A stretch of DNA of 64,000 nt from Neorhizobium galegae (GTDB lineage Bacteria; Pseudomonadota; Alphaproteobacteria; Rhizobiales; Rhizobiaceae): assembly GCF_021391675.1 (NCBI RefSeq), contig NZ_CP090096.1, positions 1,116,001 to 1,180,000 on the forward strand, given 5' to 3'. Under the pieces are notes generated by a model, which did no database searches, was not told where the DNA came from, and saw nothing but the letters and a program-made list of their open reading frames with translations. Position 1 is the first letter of the stretch; the number at the start of each line of letters is the position of its first letter. Below are positions 1 through 7,864 of this stretch, piece after piece. The position numbers were made by a program, and so were the translations under genes.

Positions 1-484
1 CCCACTTCTGGATCGGCTGCTTGTTGTTTGTCGCCTGACGGAAGCCGTTATGGGAGAAGCCAAGCGCGACCCAGCCCTTTTCGTAGAGTTTCCCAGCCAA
101 CTCCTTCCCCATGTCCCCGCCTAACACGCTGTAAAACTCACCAGAATTGCGGTAGATGAACGGGAATTCAACGACTGCCATCTCCTTGACTTGTGCAGCA
201 AGGCCTGCGGCGTTGGCGGTCGAGATATCCTGGGTGCCGGATTGCACTTGCTGCTGCATCTGCCCGTCGTTGCCGAGGGTACCGTCCGTATAGACGTTGA
301 TGTTCAGCTTGCCGGCACTCCTTTCCTTCACGAGATCGGAAAGCTTCTTGAGGACCATCGCCGATGGATGGTTCGCAGCCATGCTGGTGCCGGCCCTGAG
401 ATCTGCCGAAAGAGCCGTGCCCGCCATGGCGGTGACAATAATCGCAACGGATGCGACGAATTTAAGATTACGCAGATGAAGCAT
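1..484 (-). CDS. TRAP transporter substrate-binding protein, DctP family (partial)
   Basis: Periplasmic solute receptor of a tripartite ATP-independent periplasmic transporter, cut by the left edge so only about 161 N-terminal codons are visible. A hydrophobic signal peptide runs from residue 1 to about 25, with a cleavage-like ALSA. It is followed by DctP-type sequence (LRAGTSMAANHPSAMVLKK, then DISTANAAGL and VEFPFIYRN). The ATG at 484 is preceded by a GGGAGG ribosome-binding site. It lies about 140 bp downstream of the DapA-type enzyme on the same strand, so the pair probably imports and cleaves a hydroxy acid or keto acid. Membrane subunits DctQ and DctM would be expected beyond the edge. 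The ligand cannot be read from the sequence. Confidence 0.9.
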   Translation of the reverse strand, partial: MLHLRNLKFVASVAIIVTAMAGTALSADLRAGTSMAANHPSAMVLKKLSDLVKERSAGKLNINVYTDGTLGNDGQMQQQVQSGTQDISTANAAGLAAQVKEMAVVEFPFIYRNSGEFYSVLGGDMGKELAGKLYEKGWVALGFSHNGFRQATNNKQPIQKW

Positions 485-624
485 TGTTTCCCTCCCAGAA
501 ACGTAGATTGAGCCAGTTGCAAAATATCTGTCGCCCCACACAAAATGGGGTGTCGTGCCGCGATAATTCTCCGACTGAAGTACCAGCGGCATACCTCCAT
601 GCCGCCGGTACCGACCGATTGGCG

Positions 625-1542
625 CTATGCCGCCATTTTGAACGGAACGTCGAGACCTGCGAATGCGTCTGCGATGCGACGCTTGCGGGCTTCGTCAGGC
701 ATGCGCATGGGCGCACGCGGCAGAGCGAGCGGCACGCCCTGCAGCGACTGGGCATATTTGATGCAGGCCGGCAGATCGTCGCAGATCAGCGCGTTCCAGA
801 AGGTCAGCAACTTGCGATGCAGAGCCAGCGCCTCGACATGGTTGCCGGCCTGGACGAGATCCCACAGCTTGACGACGGCGGCAGGGGCCGCTGCCGGATT
901 GGCCGCGATCGTGCCATGCGCGCCAAGCGCAAAACTCGGATACAGTAGCGCGTCGACTGCGGTGAACACCAGCTTGCCTTCCGGAACCTCCTGCAGGAGA
1001 TCGGCCAGAAGCTTCAGGTCGCCATTGCTCTGCTTGACGCCGATGACGCCCGGCACGTCCTTCATGATGCGGATCAGGAGCGTGGGGCTCAGATAGCACC
1101 ATGGCACGACGTTGTAGATCAAGACCGGCAGGCCGCTTTCGCCGGCGATCGCCTTGAAGTGGTCGACGATCGCGTCATCGGAGGGACGGAAGACGTAATG
1201 CGGCGGGGTCACCTGCAGTGCAACGGAACCCGCTTTTGCCGCCATCTTGCAGCGATCGACCGCCTGGCGGGTGGAATTGATGATGACGCCGGCGATCAGC
1301 GGCGCCTTGCCGTTCAGGGTTTCCGCTGCCGTCTCGAGCAGCGCCTGTAACTCGGACATTTCCAGCGTATGGCCTTCTGCCGACGAACCGCCGACGCAGA
1401 TGCCATGGACGCCGGCATCCAGCATGAAGCGAATCTGGGTCTTGAACGGATCGAAAATGATATCGCCATTGGCGTCGAAGGGGGTTGTGGTTGGCGGTAT
1501 GATGCCAAAGAACTGCGGCGCTGCGACCATCGCTTCCTCCAT
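625..1542 (-). CDS. Dihydrodipicolinate synthase (DapA)-family aldolase/lyase
   Basis: A 305-residue TIM-barrel class I aldolase of the DapA/NanA superfamily. Visible motifs are GGSSAEG in the substrate-carboxylate loop (about residue 52), YNVVPW with the catalytic tyrosine (about 143) and GVKQSNGD with the Schiff-base lysine (about 171). The superfamily cleaves or condenses pyruvate-containing compounds; members beside TRAP transporters often act on sugar acids, hydroxyproline-derived keto acids or sialic acid rather than in lysine synthesis. It sits upstream of the TRAP receptor on the same strand, which supports a catabolic role. The exact substrate is unknown. Confidence 0.88.
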   Translation of the reverse strand: MEEAMVAAPQFFGIIPPTTTPFDANGDIIFDPFKTQIRFMLDAGVHGICVGGSSAEGHTLEMSELQALLETAAETLNGKAPLIAGVIINSTRQAVDRCKMAAKAGSVALQVTPPHYVFRPSDDAIVDHFKAIAGESGLPVLIYNVVPWCYLSPTLLIRIMKDVPGVIGVKQSNGDLKLLADLLQEVPEGKLVFTAVDALLYPSFALGAHGTIAANPAAAPAAVVKLWDLVQAGNHVEALALHRKLLTFWNALICDDLPACIKYAQSLQGVPLALPRAPMRMPDEARKRRIADAFAGLDVPFKMAA

Positions 1543-1745
1543 TATGCGAACATAATGTCTGAATAGTGGACATACAGAGGCTAGTCAAGCGGAAGCTGCG
1601 AGTGCGGAAGGAATAATACAGAACGTGCTGACATCCGGCAGCCACGGCGTCAGAGCAGATTTTTGTATCATGCACGACCGCCGCACGAAGTTTGGGTCGA
1701 TTGTGAGTGCGGCAGCAACTCCAATCGATCTTACTCCGTCACGGG

Positions 1746-1931
1746 CTACAGGTTGAGATCGAGTTGCGGCGGCCCATCGGTCACGGCGGCAGGCTGATCG
1801 TTGGTCAGCGACGATAGCGTCACGCCCAACAAGCGCACGGGCTGATTGAAGGGATAGACGGGTGGCCAGAAGTCCGGATGCAATTTGCGGAGCCAGCAGG
1901 GGTCACTCTTCGAAGCCGATGGTGGGGTCAA
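1746..1931 (-). pseudogene. dinB: DNA polymerase IV (dinB) C-terminal remnant
   Basis: The minus-strand frame reads FNQPVRLLGVTLSSLT and ends PQLDLNL at its stop. This is the hallmark C-terminal tail of Y-family polymerase DinB, including a QLDL-type clamp-binding end. Nothing upstream in any frame restores the finger, palm or thumb domains, so only about 50 codons of a gene of roughly 360 remain. It is a broken relic left by deletion or recombination, and the intact gene, if the genome has one, lies elsewhere. Identification rests on the tail motif alone. Confidence 0.55.
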
Positions 1932-2110
1932 ATGCCACGCCGGAACACACTCAATATCGAGGTCGGCGCTCGTTGGTTCTACGTAACCTGGCGTTGGGGG
2001 AGGTGGCGCGAGAGCCTGTTCGTGGGGGTAACGAACAATTCCTGAGGGGACGGGAAAATTGCCCTCGCGACTTCATGAGAATGCCCGGTGCGCCAGTTGG
2101 TTCCGGATGA

Positions 2111-2136
2111 GGAACAAATCTCCTGCTGGTAGGGTT
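2111..2136 (+). promoter_or_regulatory. Possible EcfG-type (general stress) promoter
   Basis: GGAAC at 2111-2115 and GGTT at 2133-2136 are separated by 17 bp. This resembles the alphaproteobacterial EcfG consensus GGAAC-N16/17-cGTT. The start codon of the host-attachment-like gene is about 75 bp downstream. The -10 element is imperfect (GGTT rather than CGTT), so this is only a candidate. Confidence 0.35.
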
Positions 2137-2209
2137 ACCGTAGCCGCTGAAACAAGCGTTGGTTCCACCCAACGGTGAAACCCGCATTGCTCAGCATGGA
2201 GATTACGAC

Positions 2210-2614
2210 ATGCAGGTTCCCCAGAATACGGTTATAGCTGTTGCTGACGGCAAAAAGCTTAGCCTTTTTCAGACCGAGGGCGATGCGGTGAATGTGAAGC
2301 TTAAGGCGATGCCTTCCGCAGAAACCTATAGCTCCGAAATCTTCTCCGGTGGTCACCATTCCAGCGGTTCTGTGAACCCACACGACAACCAGCAGAACGA
2401 AGACGCCTTCAGCAGCGGCGTGGCCGATATCCTGAATAAGCTGGTACGCGACGGCAAGATCAAGAGCCTCGTGGTCGTGGCGGCACTGGGCACGTTGGGC
2501 GACATGCGCAAGAGCTATCACAAATCCCTATCGGATATTCTCGTCGGCGAGTTGGATAAGGATCTGACAGGCCATTCGCTGCAGGATATCGAAAAGGCGC
2601 TTGCGGCGGCTTAA
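2210..2614 (+). CDS. Host attachment-like protein (baeRF / Host_attach family)
   Basis: A 134-residue protein resembling the family once named 'protein required for attachment to host cells', which is related to archaeal release-factor-like domains. Seen here: an N-terminal VIAVADGKKLSLFQTEG strand pair, a variable Ser/His/Asn-rich middle (GGHHSSGSVN) and a C-terminal LVVVAALGTLGDMR block. In the family an N-terminal 'ADG..A/L' core and a C-terminal 'P..LG.LR' core flank such a linker. An ATG at 2159 is in frame, but GGAG at 2198-2201 sits 8 bp before the ATG at 2210, so the latter is preferred. Biochemical function is unproven in the family. It stands alone, and its promoter resembles a stress type. 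Confidence 0.8.
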   Translation: MQVPQNTVIAVADGKKLSLFQTEGDAVNVKLKAMPSAETYSSEIFSGGHHSSGSVNPHDNQQNEDAFSSGVADILNKLVRDGKIKSLVVVAALGTLGDMRKSYHKSLSDILVGELDKDLTGHSLQDIEKALAAA

Positions 2615-3203
2615 ACTCCACCTCAGGTGCATGTGGTGTTTTGCCCATTGGTCGCCAACGGCGTCACCAAATCTGCGCGAAAGCTGTGTCCTCGTGGCCG
2701 GTCGCTGTGGGAAGGAGCTGGTGAGGGCTCGCGAAATCTTCCACGATGCCATGAGCGGCAGCCGGCCCTATAGCGGAAGCCCGCGCCTCGTTCATGCGAG
2801 CTGCAAGGGAAGCCTACCTCGACATCAGAGGGGATTGAGCCCTTTGGCGGGTGATTTTTTCTGATCCACACAAGTGGTTATTTTCAAGAATTTCCTTAAG
2901 CTGAGCCCCCTAAGGAGCAGACGGAGCAAGCGAGGACATTGCAAGAACAGTAGCGATCACGTTCCAGAATCCACTGCCCGCGGCCTGACCGCTGCAGGTC
3001 GTAGGGGTAGTGGCGTCAGAAGGACGAGATCGTCAGTCGAAGGCGGACGTCGCTTGGGCGGTTAGTTTGACGGAGCTGGCATAGTGGGTGCCGAAGCGTG
3101 CGGCTGAACCTATTTACCCTATGCTGCGGTCAGCTGAAGGGATGGGAACGTTCTCCCACCTGCCGAATTGAGTCTGAAGCGCAATCCATGGAGGACTAGA
3201 ACC
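2615..3203. other. Gene-poor stretch
   Basis: About 590 bp with short open frames on both strands, none of which has a recognisable family, a good ribosome-binding site or consistent codon use. It includes a T-rich stretch near 2860-2895. Nothing else can be supported. Confidence 0.5.
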
Positions 3204-3431
3204 ATGCTCGTAAATCGCTGGGAAAAGCCGCTCGTTTTAGAGCGTGACGGCCTGCGGGTCACCATTACCAGTGCCGAAGAGGGCGTGAACTGGCTTGCTC
3301 ATGAGCCAGGCCAGGCGAATCAAGCCTGGCAGCACGCTTGGCAGACCTGTCGGGCGGTGCATGAGGGACGATTGCCCGCGGAAGAAGCCAGGTCGGCAGT
3401 GTTACTGGCGGCGGCGAACCGCCGACATTAG
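3204..3431 (+). CDS. DUF982 domain-containing protein
   Basis: A 75-residue protein with the DUF982 pattern: an N-terminal beta hairpin (PLVLERDGLRVTITS), then WQHAWQTCRAVHEGRLPAEEARSAVLLAA, matching the family's helix and its 'A.E.AR..F..AA' end. The ATG at 3204 follows GGAGG at 3190-3194 with a 9-bp spacer; an upstream in-frame ATG at 3168 lacks this and is not used. DUF982 proteins are small, often present in many copies on rhizobial plasmids, and have no known function. No partner gene is adjacent. Confidence 0.8.
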   Translation: MLVNRWEKPLVLERDGLRVTITSAEEGVNWLAHEPGQANQAWQHAWQTCRAVHEGRLPAEEARSAVLLAAANRRH

Positions 3432-3443
3432 GGCGCTGGTCAT

Positions 3444-3467
3444 CTGCGCTTTCGGCGGCATTTTTTT
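3444..3467 (+). terminator. Weak rho-independent terminator candidate
   Basis: An imperfect GC-rich stem-loop (TGCGC paired with GCGGCA through one bulged G) is directly followed by seven T residues at 3461-3467, 12 bp after the DUF982 stop codon. The stem is short, so confidence is limited. Confidence 0.35.
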
Positions 3468-3505
3468 GAGTCTGACTCATCAGGGGTTGGGAGCTCGCAC
3501 CTGGT

Positions 3506-3901
3506 TTAACGTTTTGGCGGATTGCAGTGATCCTGCAGCACGTCGTGGACGAGTTGTGCCGAAATGGGCTTCGCAATGAAACGAGCGCTGGCGGGCATGT
3601 CCGCAGGACTGGGTCTTGCAGCCCCCGACGCAATGACTACACAGATATGCGGCCGCCTCACCGCGACTTTCCTGGCCAGGTCGAAGCCGTTGAGGAAGCC
3701 AGGCGTTTGGACGTCGGTGAACAGCAATTCGAGGGAAGAGTGCTTTGCGAGAAACTCGAACGCCTGGTCGGCCGACGCAACCCCGATCACGGCATACCCC
3801 TCATCAGAGATGATCCCGGACGTGTCCATAAGGATCAGCGGTTCATCATCAACGACCAGAGCGATGGGCCTCTTGAGTTCTGCGAATTCAGAGTTTTCCA
3901 T
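3506..3901 (-). CDS. Single-domain response regulator (CheY-like receiver)
   Basis: A 131-residue stand-alone receiver domain. Seen: the acidic pair in VVDDEPLI (about residue 18), the phosphoacceptor Asp in LLFTDVQTPG (about 63) and the conserved Lys in ARFIAKPIS (about 113). There is no output domain, so it probably passes phosphate within a phosphorelay or acts through protein contacts. The frame is open upstream to 4030 but that extension is Arg/Ser-rich and unlike the family, so the ATG at 3901 (MENSEFAELKRP) is preferred. No histidine kinase is nearby; it is an orphan. It is convergent with the DUF982 gene. Confidence 0.8.
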   Translation of the reverse strand: MENSEFAELKRPIALVVDDEPLILMDTSGIISDEGYAVIGVASADQAFEFLAKHSSLELLFTDVQTPGFLNGFDLARKVAVRRPHICVVIASGAARPSPADMPASARFIAKPISAQLVHDVLQDHCNPPKR

Positions 3902-4260
3902 ACTCGCCCAAGTCGTAGAGAGGTCGAACGTTCCATCGCTTTGCCAGCCACCGGTGGTTGCTCGATGTGAAAGAGCGGCGACTTGGCGGACGGCACCGAG
4001 AGGCCGACGTCTACAGCCGCAGGACCGCACGTACCTCTATGTCCTTTCTCGACCATGGCGATAGCAGCGAACTGTCGCGGATATCGCTGCGGTCGTCGTC
4101 TGGTTCGGCGGCACCATGGCAGGGGTCTTGGCGCTGGCCTACGCGACACCGGAGATCATCGCCAAATTCGCTCGCTTCGATTCTTTCCGGGACAAAGAAT
4201 GCTGTAGTATGCCTGCGAGCGCGAGCTGCAGCTCTAGAGATTCTAAAAGGGAAGCTGATA
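3902..4260. other. Stretch without a supported gene
   Basis: About 360 bp between the divergent response-regulator and 58-residue genes. Several overlapping open frames occur on both strands but none resembles a known family. Presumably it contains both promoters; no clear operator was seen. Confidence 0.45.
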
Positions 4261-4437
4261 ATGGGATGGAAAACTCCAAAGGTCGAGTACGTCAACGGTT
4301 ATAGGATTGTTGAGCTCGATGGACCGACCTTCAAGGTTTATGACGGCGACTGCCAGCTCGGTGAGGATTTCCCCTACTTCGGCGAAGCGGCCGCTCACGC
4401 GAAGTCTCTTCCAACGCTGGACCCTCCCCGGCGCTGA
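4261..4437 (+). CDS. Small hypothetical protein (58 aa)
   Basis: The ATG at 4261 is preceded by AAAAGGGAAG about 5-14 bp upstream. The product reads like a folded small domain (VEYVNGYRIVELDGPTFKVYD, then DFPYFGEAAAHAKSL): beta-rich with one helix, and no signal peptide or membrane segment. I do not recognise the family; the composition is protein-like, unlike the arginine-rich shadow frames around it. An upstream in-frame ATG at 3958 would add an arginine/serine-rich extension that looks non-coding. It is an orphan between the response regulator and the nucleoside hydrolase relic. Confidence 0.55.
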   Translation: MGWKTPKVEYVNGYRIVELDGPTFKVYDGDCQLGEDFPYFGEAAAHAKSLPTLDPPRR

Positions 4438-4439
4438 GT

Positions 4440-4881
4440 AGGACTTCCGAACGGTTTACGGGCATTTCCGGTTCGGCGGTCTCGGTGGAAATCGGTGGTC
4501 AGCGGGCCGGTGGCGCAAATATGCAACCTCCCCTCCTCCCGGGCAATGCGGGAAATCTGGTTTGCCGCATGCCCATCCGCCAGCGGCATTGCCGGGAAAG
4601 GCAGCGTGTGCCGGCAAGCCCATCTGCGCCGTGCATGATGGAGACGCGGCCACGCGAGGCCATGATCGGTCGTGCCGCACCCGAATAGACCGGAATATCC
4701 TGCCGGCCGCACAGTTCGAGGACACGCCTTGCATTGTTGACTACGGGCTCCAGCCCAACATTGCCGGCAACGCAGGTGAGCGCGATCATGTCCAGCGGTC
4801 GGGTCGGCCGAGCGCTAGAAGCATGGCCAGCGCGGCATCGGCGCCGGGATCGCAGTCATGGAGGAAACGCAAAGCGGCCAT
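4440..4881 (-). pseudogene. Nucleoside hydrolase (IU-NH family), frameshifted and truncated
   Basis: The ATG at 4881 opens MAALRFLHDCDPGADAALAM, the Ca-binding DxDPGxDDA motif of inosine-uridine nucleoside hydrolases, with the second Asp of the usual DD replaced by Ala. That frame stops at about 4790. The sequence continues one frame over as MIALTCVAGNVGLEPVVNNARRVLEL...DIPVYSGAARP and SIMHGADGLAG, then decays. Only about 130 of roughly 310 residues are recognisable. It lies 18 bp after the ABC ATPase gene, so it was once the last gene of that operon. A healthy nucleoside hydrolase is present at 23912-24856. Confidence 0.75.
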
Positions 4882-4899
4882 GTCTCGGTTCCCTGAAGC

Positions 4900-6006
4900 T
4901 CAGCCCTTGTCGGCGAGAAAGCGGGCGGTGTCCGGCGCCCAGCCGAAGCGCATCATTGAGCCAACCGCCACATCGCCGGCCCGAGCGGGAGCCAGGGCGA
5001 TGATTTCCTGTTTGCCAGCATCGATGATCACGCGCAGTTCCGAACCGCCATAGACGGTTTCGCGCACCCGGCCCTCGCAGAAGCCTTGACCGAGCGTGAT
5101 GACTTCCGGTCGAACGACGATTGCACCCTTCGTGCCGTCGGCTGGAACCTCGCCGGCGATCGGCAGCGTCCCGATGGCAGTTTCGAGCGCGCCGGCCTTC
5201 ACGGTGCCACGGATGATCGACGAGACGCCGATGAAATCTGCAACGAACAGGTTCTGCGGCTCGTCATACATCTGGCGCGGCGTGCCGAGCTGGGCAATCT
5301 TGCCGTCGTTCATCAGGCAGATGCGGTCCGACAGTGCCAGCGCTTCCTGCTGGTCGTGGGTGACGAAGATGATCGTCGCCCCCGTCTCGCGGTGGATGCG
5401 CTTGATCTCGATCTGCATGACTTCGCGCAGCTTGGCATCGAGCGCGCCGAGCGGCTCGTCCATCAAGATGATCGCCGGATCGTAGACGAGGCAACGGGCC
5501 AAGGCGACGCGCTGCTGCTGGCCGCCGGAAAGCTGCGAGGGAGAGCGTGATGCTGCATGCGCGAGGCCGACCGTTTCCAGCGCGCTGGTCACCTTTGCGT
5601 GGATCTCCACCTTCGGCAGGCTGCGCATTTTCAGCGCGAAGCCGACATTTTCGGCCACCGTCATATGCGGGAAGAGCGCATAGTTCTGGAATACGACGCC
5701 AATGTCGCGCTTGTTGACCGGTGCGTGGGTCTGATCCTTGCCGTCGATGATGACGGTGCCCGACGTCGGTTCCTGCAGGCCGCAGATGAGCTGCAGAAGC
5801 GTCGTCTTGCCGGAACCGGACGGTCCGAGAAGCGTGAGAAGCTCGCCCTTGCGGACTTCGAGATCGACATGATCGAGTGCGGTGGTCTGGCCGTAGAGTT
5901 TGGCAAGGCCGTTCACCTGAAGCTTGATTTCCGGCGTGTTCGCAGAGGCGGCTGACATGTCGAATGTGGTTCCTTTGGTCGTGATGGGATCGGCGGGGTT
6001 TCGCAT
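4900..6006 (-). CDS. ABC transporter ATP-binding protein, spermidine/putrescine (PotA) type
   Basis: A 368-residue cytoplasmic ATPase that powers the importer encoded just upstream. Motifs in order: Walker A GPSGSGKTT (about residue 60), Q-loop VVFQNYALFPHMTV, signature LSGGQQQR, Walker B IILMDEPLGALDAK and H-loop FVTHDQ, then a C-terminal TOBE-like domain (GAIVVRPE, VYGGSELRV). This architecture is typical of PotA/FbpC-type subunits. The start at 6006 follows the permease stop by 1 bp; an in-frame ATG at 5958 (MSAASANTPE) preceded by AAAGGAA is an equally plausible start. It is followed by the decayed nucleoside hydrolase. Confidence 0.93.
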   Translation of the reverse strand: MRNPADPITTKGTTFDMSAASANTPEIKLQVNGLAKLYGQTTALDHVDLEVRKGELLTLLGPSGSGKTTLLQLICGLQEPTSGTVIIDGKDQTHAPVNKRDIGVVFQNYALFPHMTVAENVGFALKMRSLPKVEIHAKVTSALETVGLAHAASRSPSQLSGGQQQRVALARCLVYDPAIILMDEPLGALDAKLREVMQIEIKRIHRETGATIIFVTHDQQEALALSDRICLMNDGKIAQLGTPRQMYDEPQNLFVADFIGVSSIIRGTVKAGALETAIGTLPIAGEVPADGTKGAIVVRPEVITLGQGFCEGRVRETVYGGSELRVIIDAGKQEIIALAPARAGDVAVGSMMRFGWAPDTARFLADKG

Positions 6007-6007
6007 G

Positions 6008-7744
6008 TCAGCGCGGCCTTGCCTTTTCGGCGATGACGAAGAGCACTGTCACCACCGCCACGATGAAGACCGAGGCAGCAGCCAGGGTCGGAGAAATGCT
6101 GAGAATGATATCGTCCCACATCTGCTTTGGGAGTGTCTGCTTGACGCCCGCACCTACGAACAGCGCTATGGTGAGTTCTTCGAAGGAGTGCAGCAGTCCG
6201 AACAGGAAGGCCGCAATGGCACCACCCTTGATCAGTGGAAGAAGGACGAGACGGATCTGCTGCCAGCCGTTTGCGCCGAGTGTTCCGGCCGCCTGCAGAA
6301 GGCGCCAGTCAAAACTCCGGAACGTAGTCAGCAGGATGACGAAGACGATCGGCATGGCCGACAGCGTGTGGCCGAGGATGATGCCGGTATTGGTCGCGAT
6401 CAGACCGATTTTGGCAAGCACATAGAACAGCGATACGCCGATGACGATATTGGGTACAATCATCGGCAGCATGAACGACAGGAAGATCAGGCCACCGGCC
6501 TTGCGTTGCGTGCGCGCCAGTCCATAGGCCGCCATGCCCGAAATGATGGTGGCGACAACACCTGTCACGATCGCGACCACGGCTGAACGCGCGGTTGCAC
6601 CCATCCACTGATCGGAACTGAGATAGGTCTGGAACCAGCGCAACGAGAAGCTTTTCGGTGGGAACTCAAGAAAACTCGAGCCGGAAAAAGCCATCGGTGG
6701 GAATGCCAGAACCGGCACGATCATGATTGCAATAACAATCCAAACGAACGCGGTGAAGACGCGACGTCCAAGACGTGCCGGGAACAGGCTGGCAACGAAG
6801 TCGCTGACAAACGCACCGATCTCGATCATTGCGCTGCCGATGGCGCCGATAACGCCGCCGCGCCTGGCTGCAGCACTATTGCCCGAGACGGCCGACATGC
6901 CGAAGAAACGATCGTAAACGGCGATGGTAATCAGCGTCACGGCGAGGAGGAGGGTTGCAAGAGCGCCGCCAAGCCGCAGGTTGAACAACTGCTGAACCTG
7001 GGTAATCATCATCTGGCCGATGACCGTTTCCCGTGGCGAGCCCAGAAGAGCCGGCGTGATGAAGAAGCCGAGGCCCATCACGAAGATGAGCAGGCCGGCA
7101 GCGGCAACGCCCGGCATGGAAAGCGGCATGAAGATGCGCCAGAAGGACTGGCTACGGCTCGCGCCCATGGTCATGGCGGCGGGGATGAGGCGACCGTCGA
7201 TCGACAGCATGGTCGGCAGCATTGTGAGGATCGCGAGAGGCAGCATGGCATGCGCCATGCCGAAGATAACCGCACCGCGGCCGTAGAGCAGGTCGAGTTG
7301 GGTATCGAAACCCATGCCAGTCAACATCTGCGCGACAATGCCCTTGCGAGCGAGCAGCACGATCCAGGCGAAGTTTTTCAGAAGCGGGCTGACCCAGAAT
7401 GGTAGCAGGACCAGCCACATAGCCATGCGCCGGCGACGTTCCGGCATGCCGGCCAGCCAGACGGCGATGGGATAGCCGACCAGAAGGCAGACGATGGTGA
7501 CTTGGGCAGAGATGGCGAACGTGTTGGCGAGCACCTTCACGTAGACGCCGGCCGAGAACATCTGCCGATAGACGGTCAGATCGAAAGCACCGGACTTCGG
7601 CTCAATGAAGGACTGCCAGATCAGCGCGCCAGCCGGCAGGATCAGCAACAGAGCCATGTAGACAAGTCCCGGCATGGTAAGCCAGAGGCTATCCGCTCTC
7701 AGGCGCTTCCGTGAGAAGGTGTCTTTGGCGGAAAGTTCAGCCAT
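6008..7744 (-). CDS. ABC transporter permease, fused two-domain (PotB-PotC type)
   Basis: A 578-residue inner-membrane protein holding two binding-protein-dependent permease domains in one chain, equivalent to PotB plus PotC. The first domain (about residues 20-290) has its EAA-like loop near MTMGASRSQSFWRIFMPLSMPG. The second (about 330-570) has AAGTLGANGWQQIRLVLLPLIKGG. About twelve membrane segments are visible. Such fusions are common in spermidine/putrescine-family importers and in AfuB/FbpB-like iron permeases. It is separated from the binding-protein gene by a strong hairpin (7814-7833) and runs directly into the ATPase gene. Confidence 0.92.
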   Translation of the reverse strand: MAELSAKDTFSRKRLRADSLWLTMPGLVYMALLLILPAGALIWQSFIEPKSGAFDLTVYRQMFSAGVYVKVLANTFAISAQVTIVCLLVGYPIAVWLAGMPERRRRMAMWLVLLPFWVSPLLKNFAWIVLLARKGIVAQMLTGMGFDTQLDLLYGRGAVIFGMAHAMLPLAILTMLPTMLSIDGRLIPAAMTMGASRSQSFWRIFMPLSMPGVAAAGLLIFVMGLGFFITPALLGSPRETVIGQMMITQVQQLFNLRLGGALATLLLAVTLITIAVYDRFFGMSAVSGNSAAARRGGVIGAIGSAMIEIGAFVSDFVASLFPARLGRRVFTAFVWIVIAIMIVPVLAFPPMAFSGSSFLEFPPKSFSLRWFQTYLSSDQWMGATARSAVVAIVTGVVATIISGMAAYGLARTQRKAGGLIFLSFMLPMIVPNIVIGVSLFYVLAKIGLIATNTGIILGHTLSAMPIVFVILLTTFRSFDWRLLQAAGTLGANGWQQIRLVLLPLIKGGAIAAFLFGLLHSFEELTIALFVGAGVKQTLPKQMWDDIILSISPTLAAASVFIVAVVTVLFVIAEKARPR

Positions 7745-7813
7745 GGATGTCCCGTTTGTTGAAATGGCCCGTTCAGCTTTGCGCAGAACCGGCCATCCAT
7801 TGTCAGATAAGCC

Positions 7814-7833
7814 GCCTCGCCGAACGGCGAGGC
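7814..7833 (-). other. Intercistronic hairpin between binding-protein and permease genes
   Basis: A perfect 9-bp GC-rich inverted repeat (GCCTCGCCG / CGGCGAGGC) lies between the stop of the binding-protein gene at 7865 and the permease start at 7744. There is no U-tract. Such hairpins commonly protect the upstream mRNA from decay and make the receptor more abundant than its membrane subunits. Confidence 0.55.
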
Positions 7834-7864
7834 CTGAAGCTCAGGTGGTCGTTTCCGCTGAAAA

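Larger units (their letters stand above)
1543..2209. other. Intergenic region with dinB scrap
   Basis: About 670 bp without an intact gene. It holds the upstream region of the DapA-family gene, a remnant of a DNA polymerase IV gene on the minus strand near 1746-1900, and a possible stress-type promoter near 2111-2136 in front of the host-attachment-like gene. I see nothing else that can be supported. Confidence 0.6.

Noticed and set aside
3145..3170. GGAAC at 3145-3149 as an EcfG-type promoter of the DUF982 gene
   Set aside because: No GTT-containing -10 element occurs at the right spacing.
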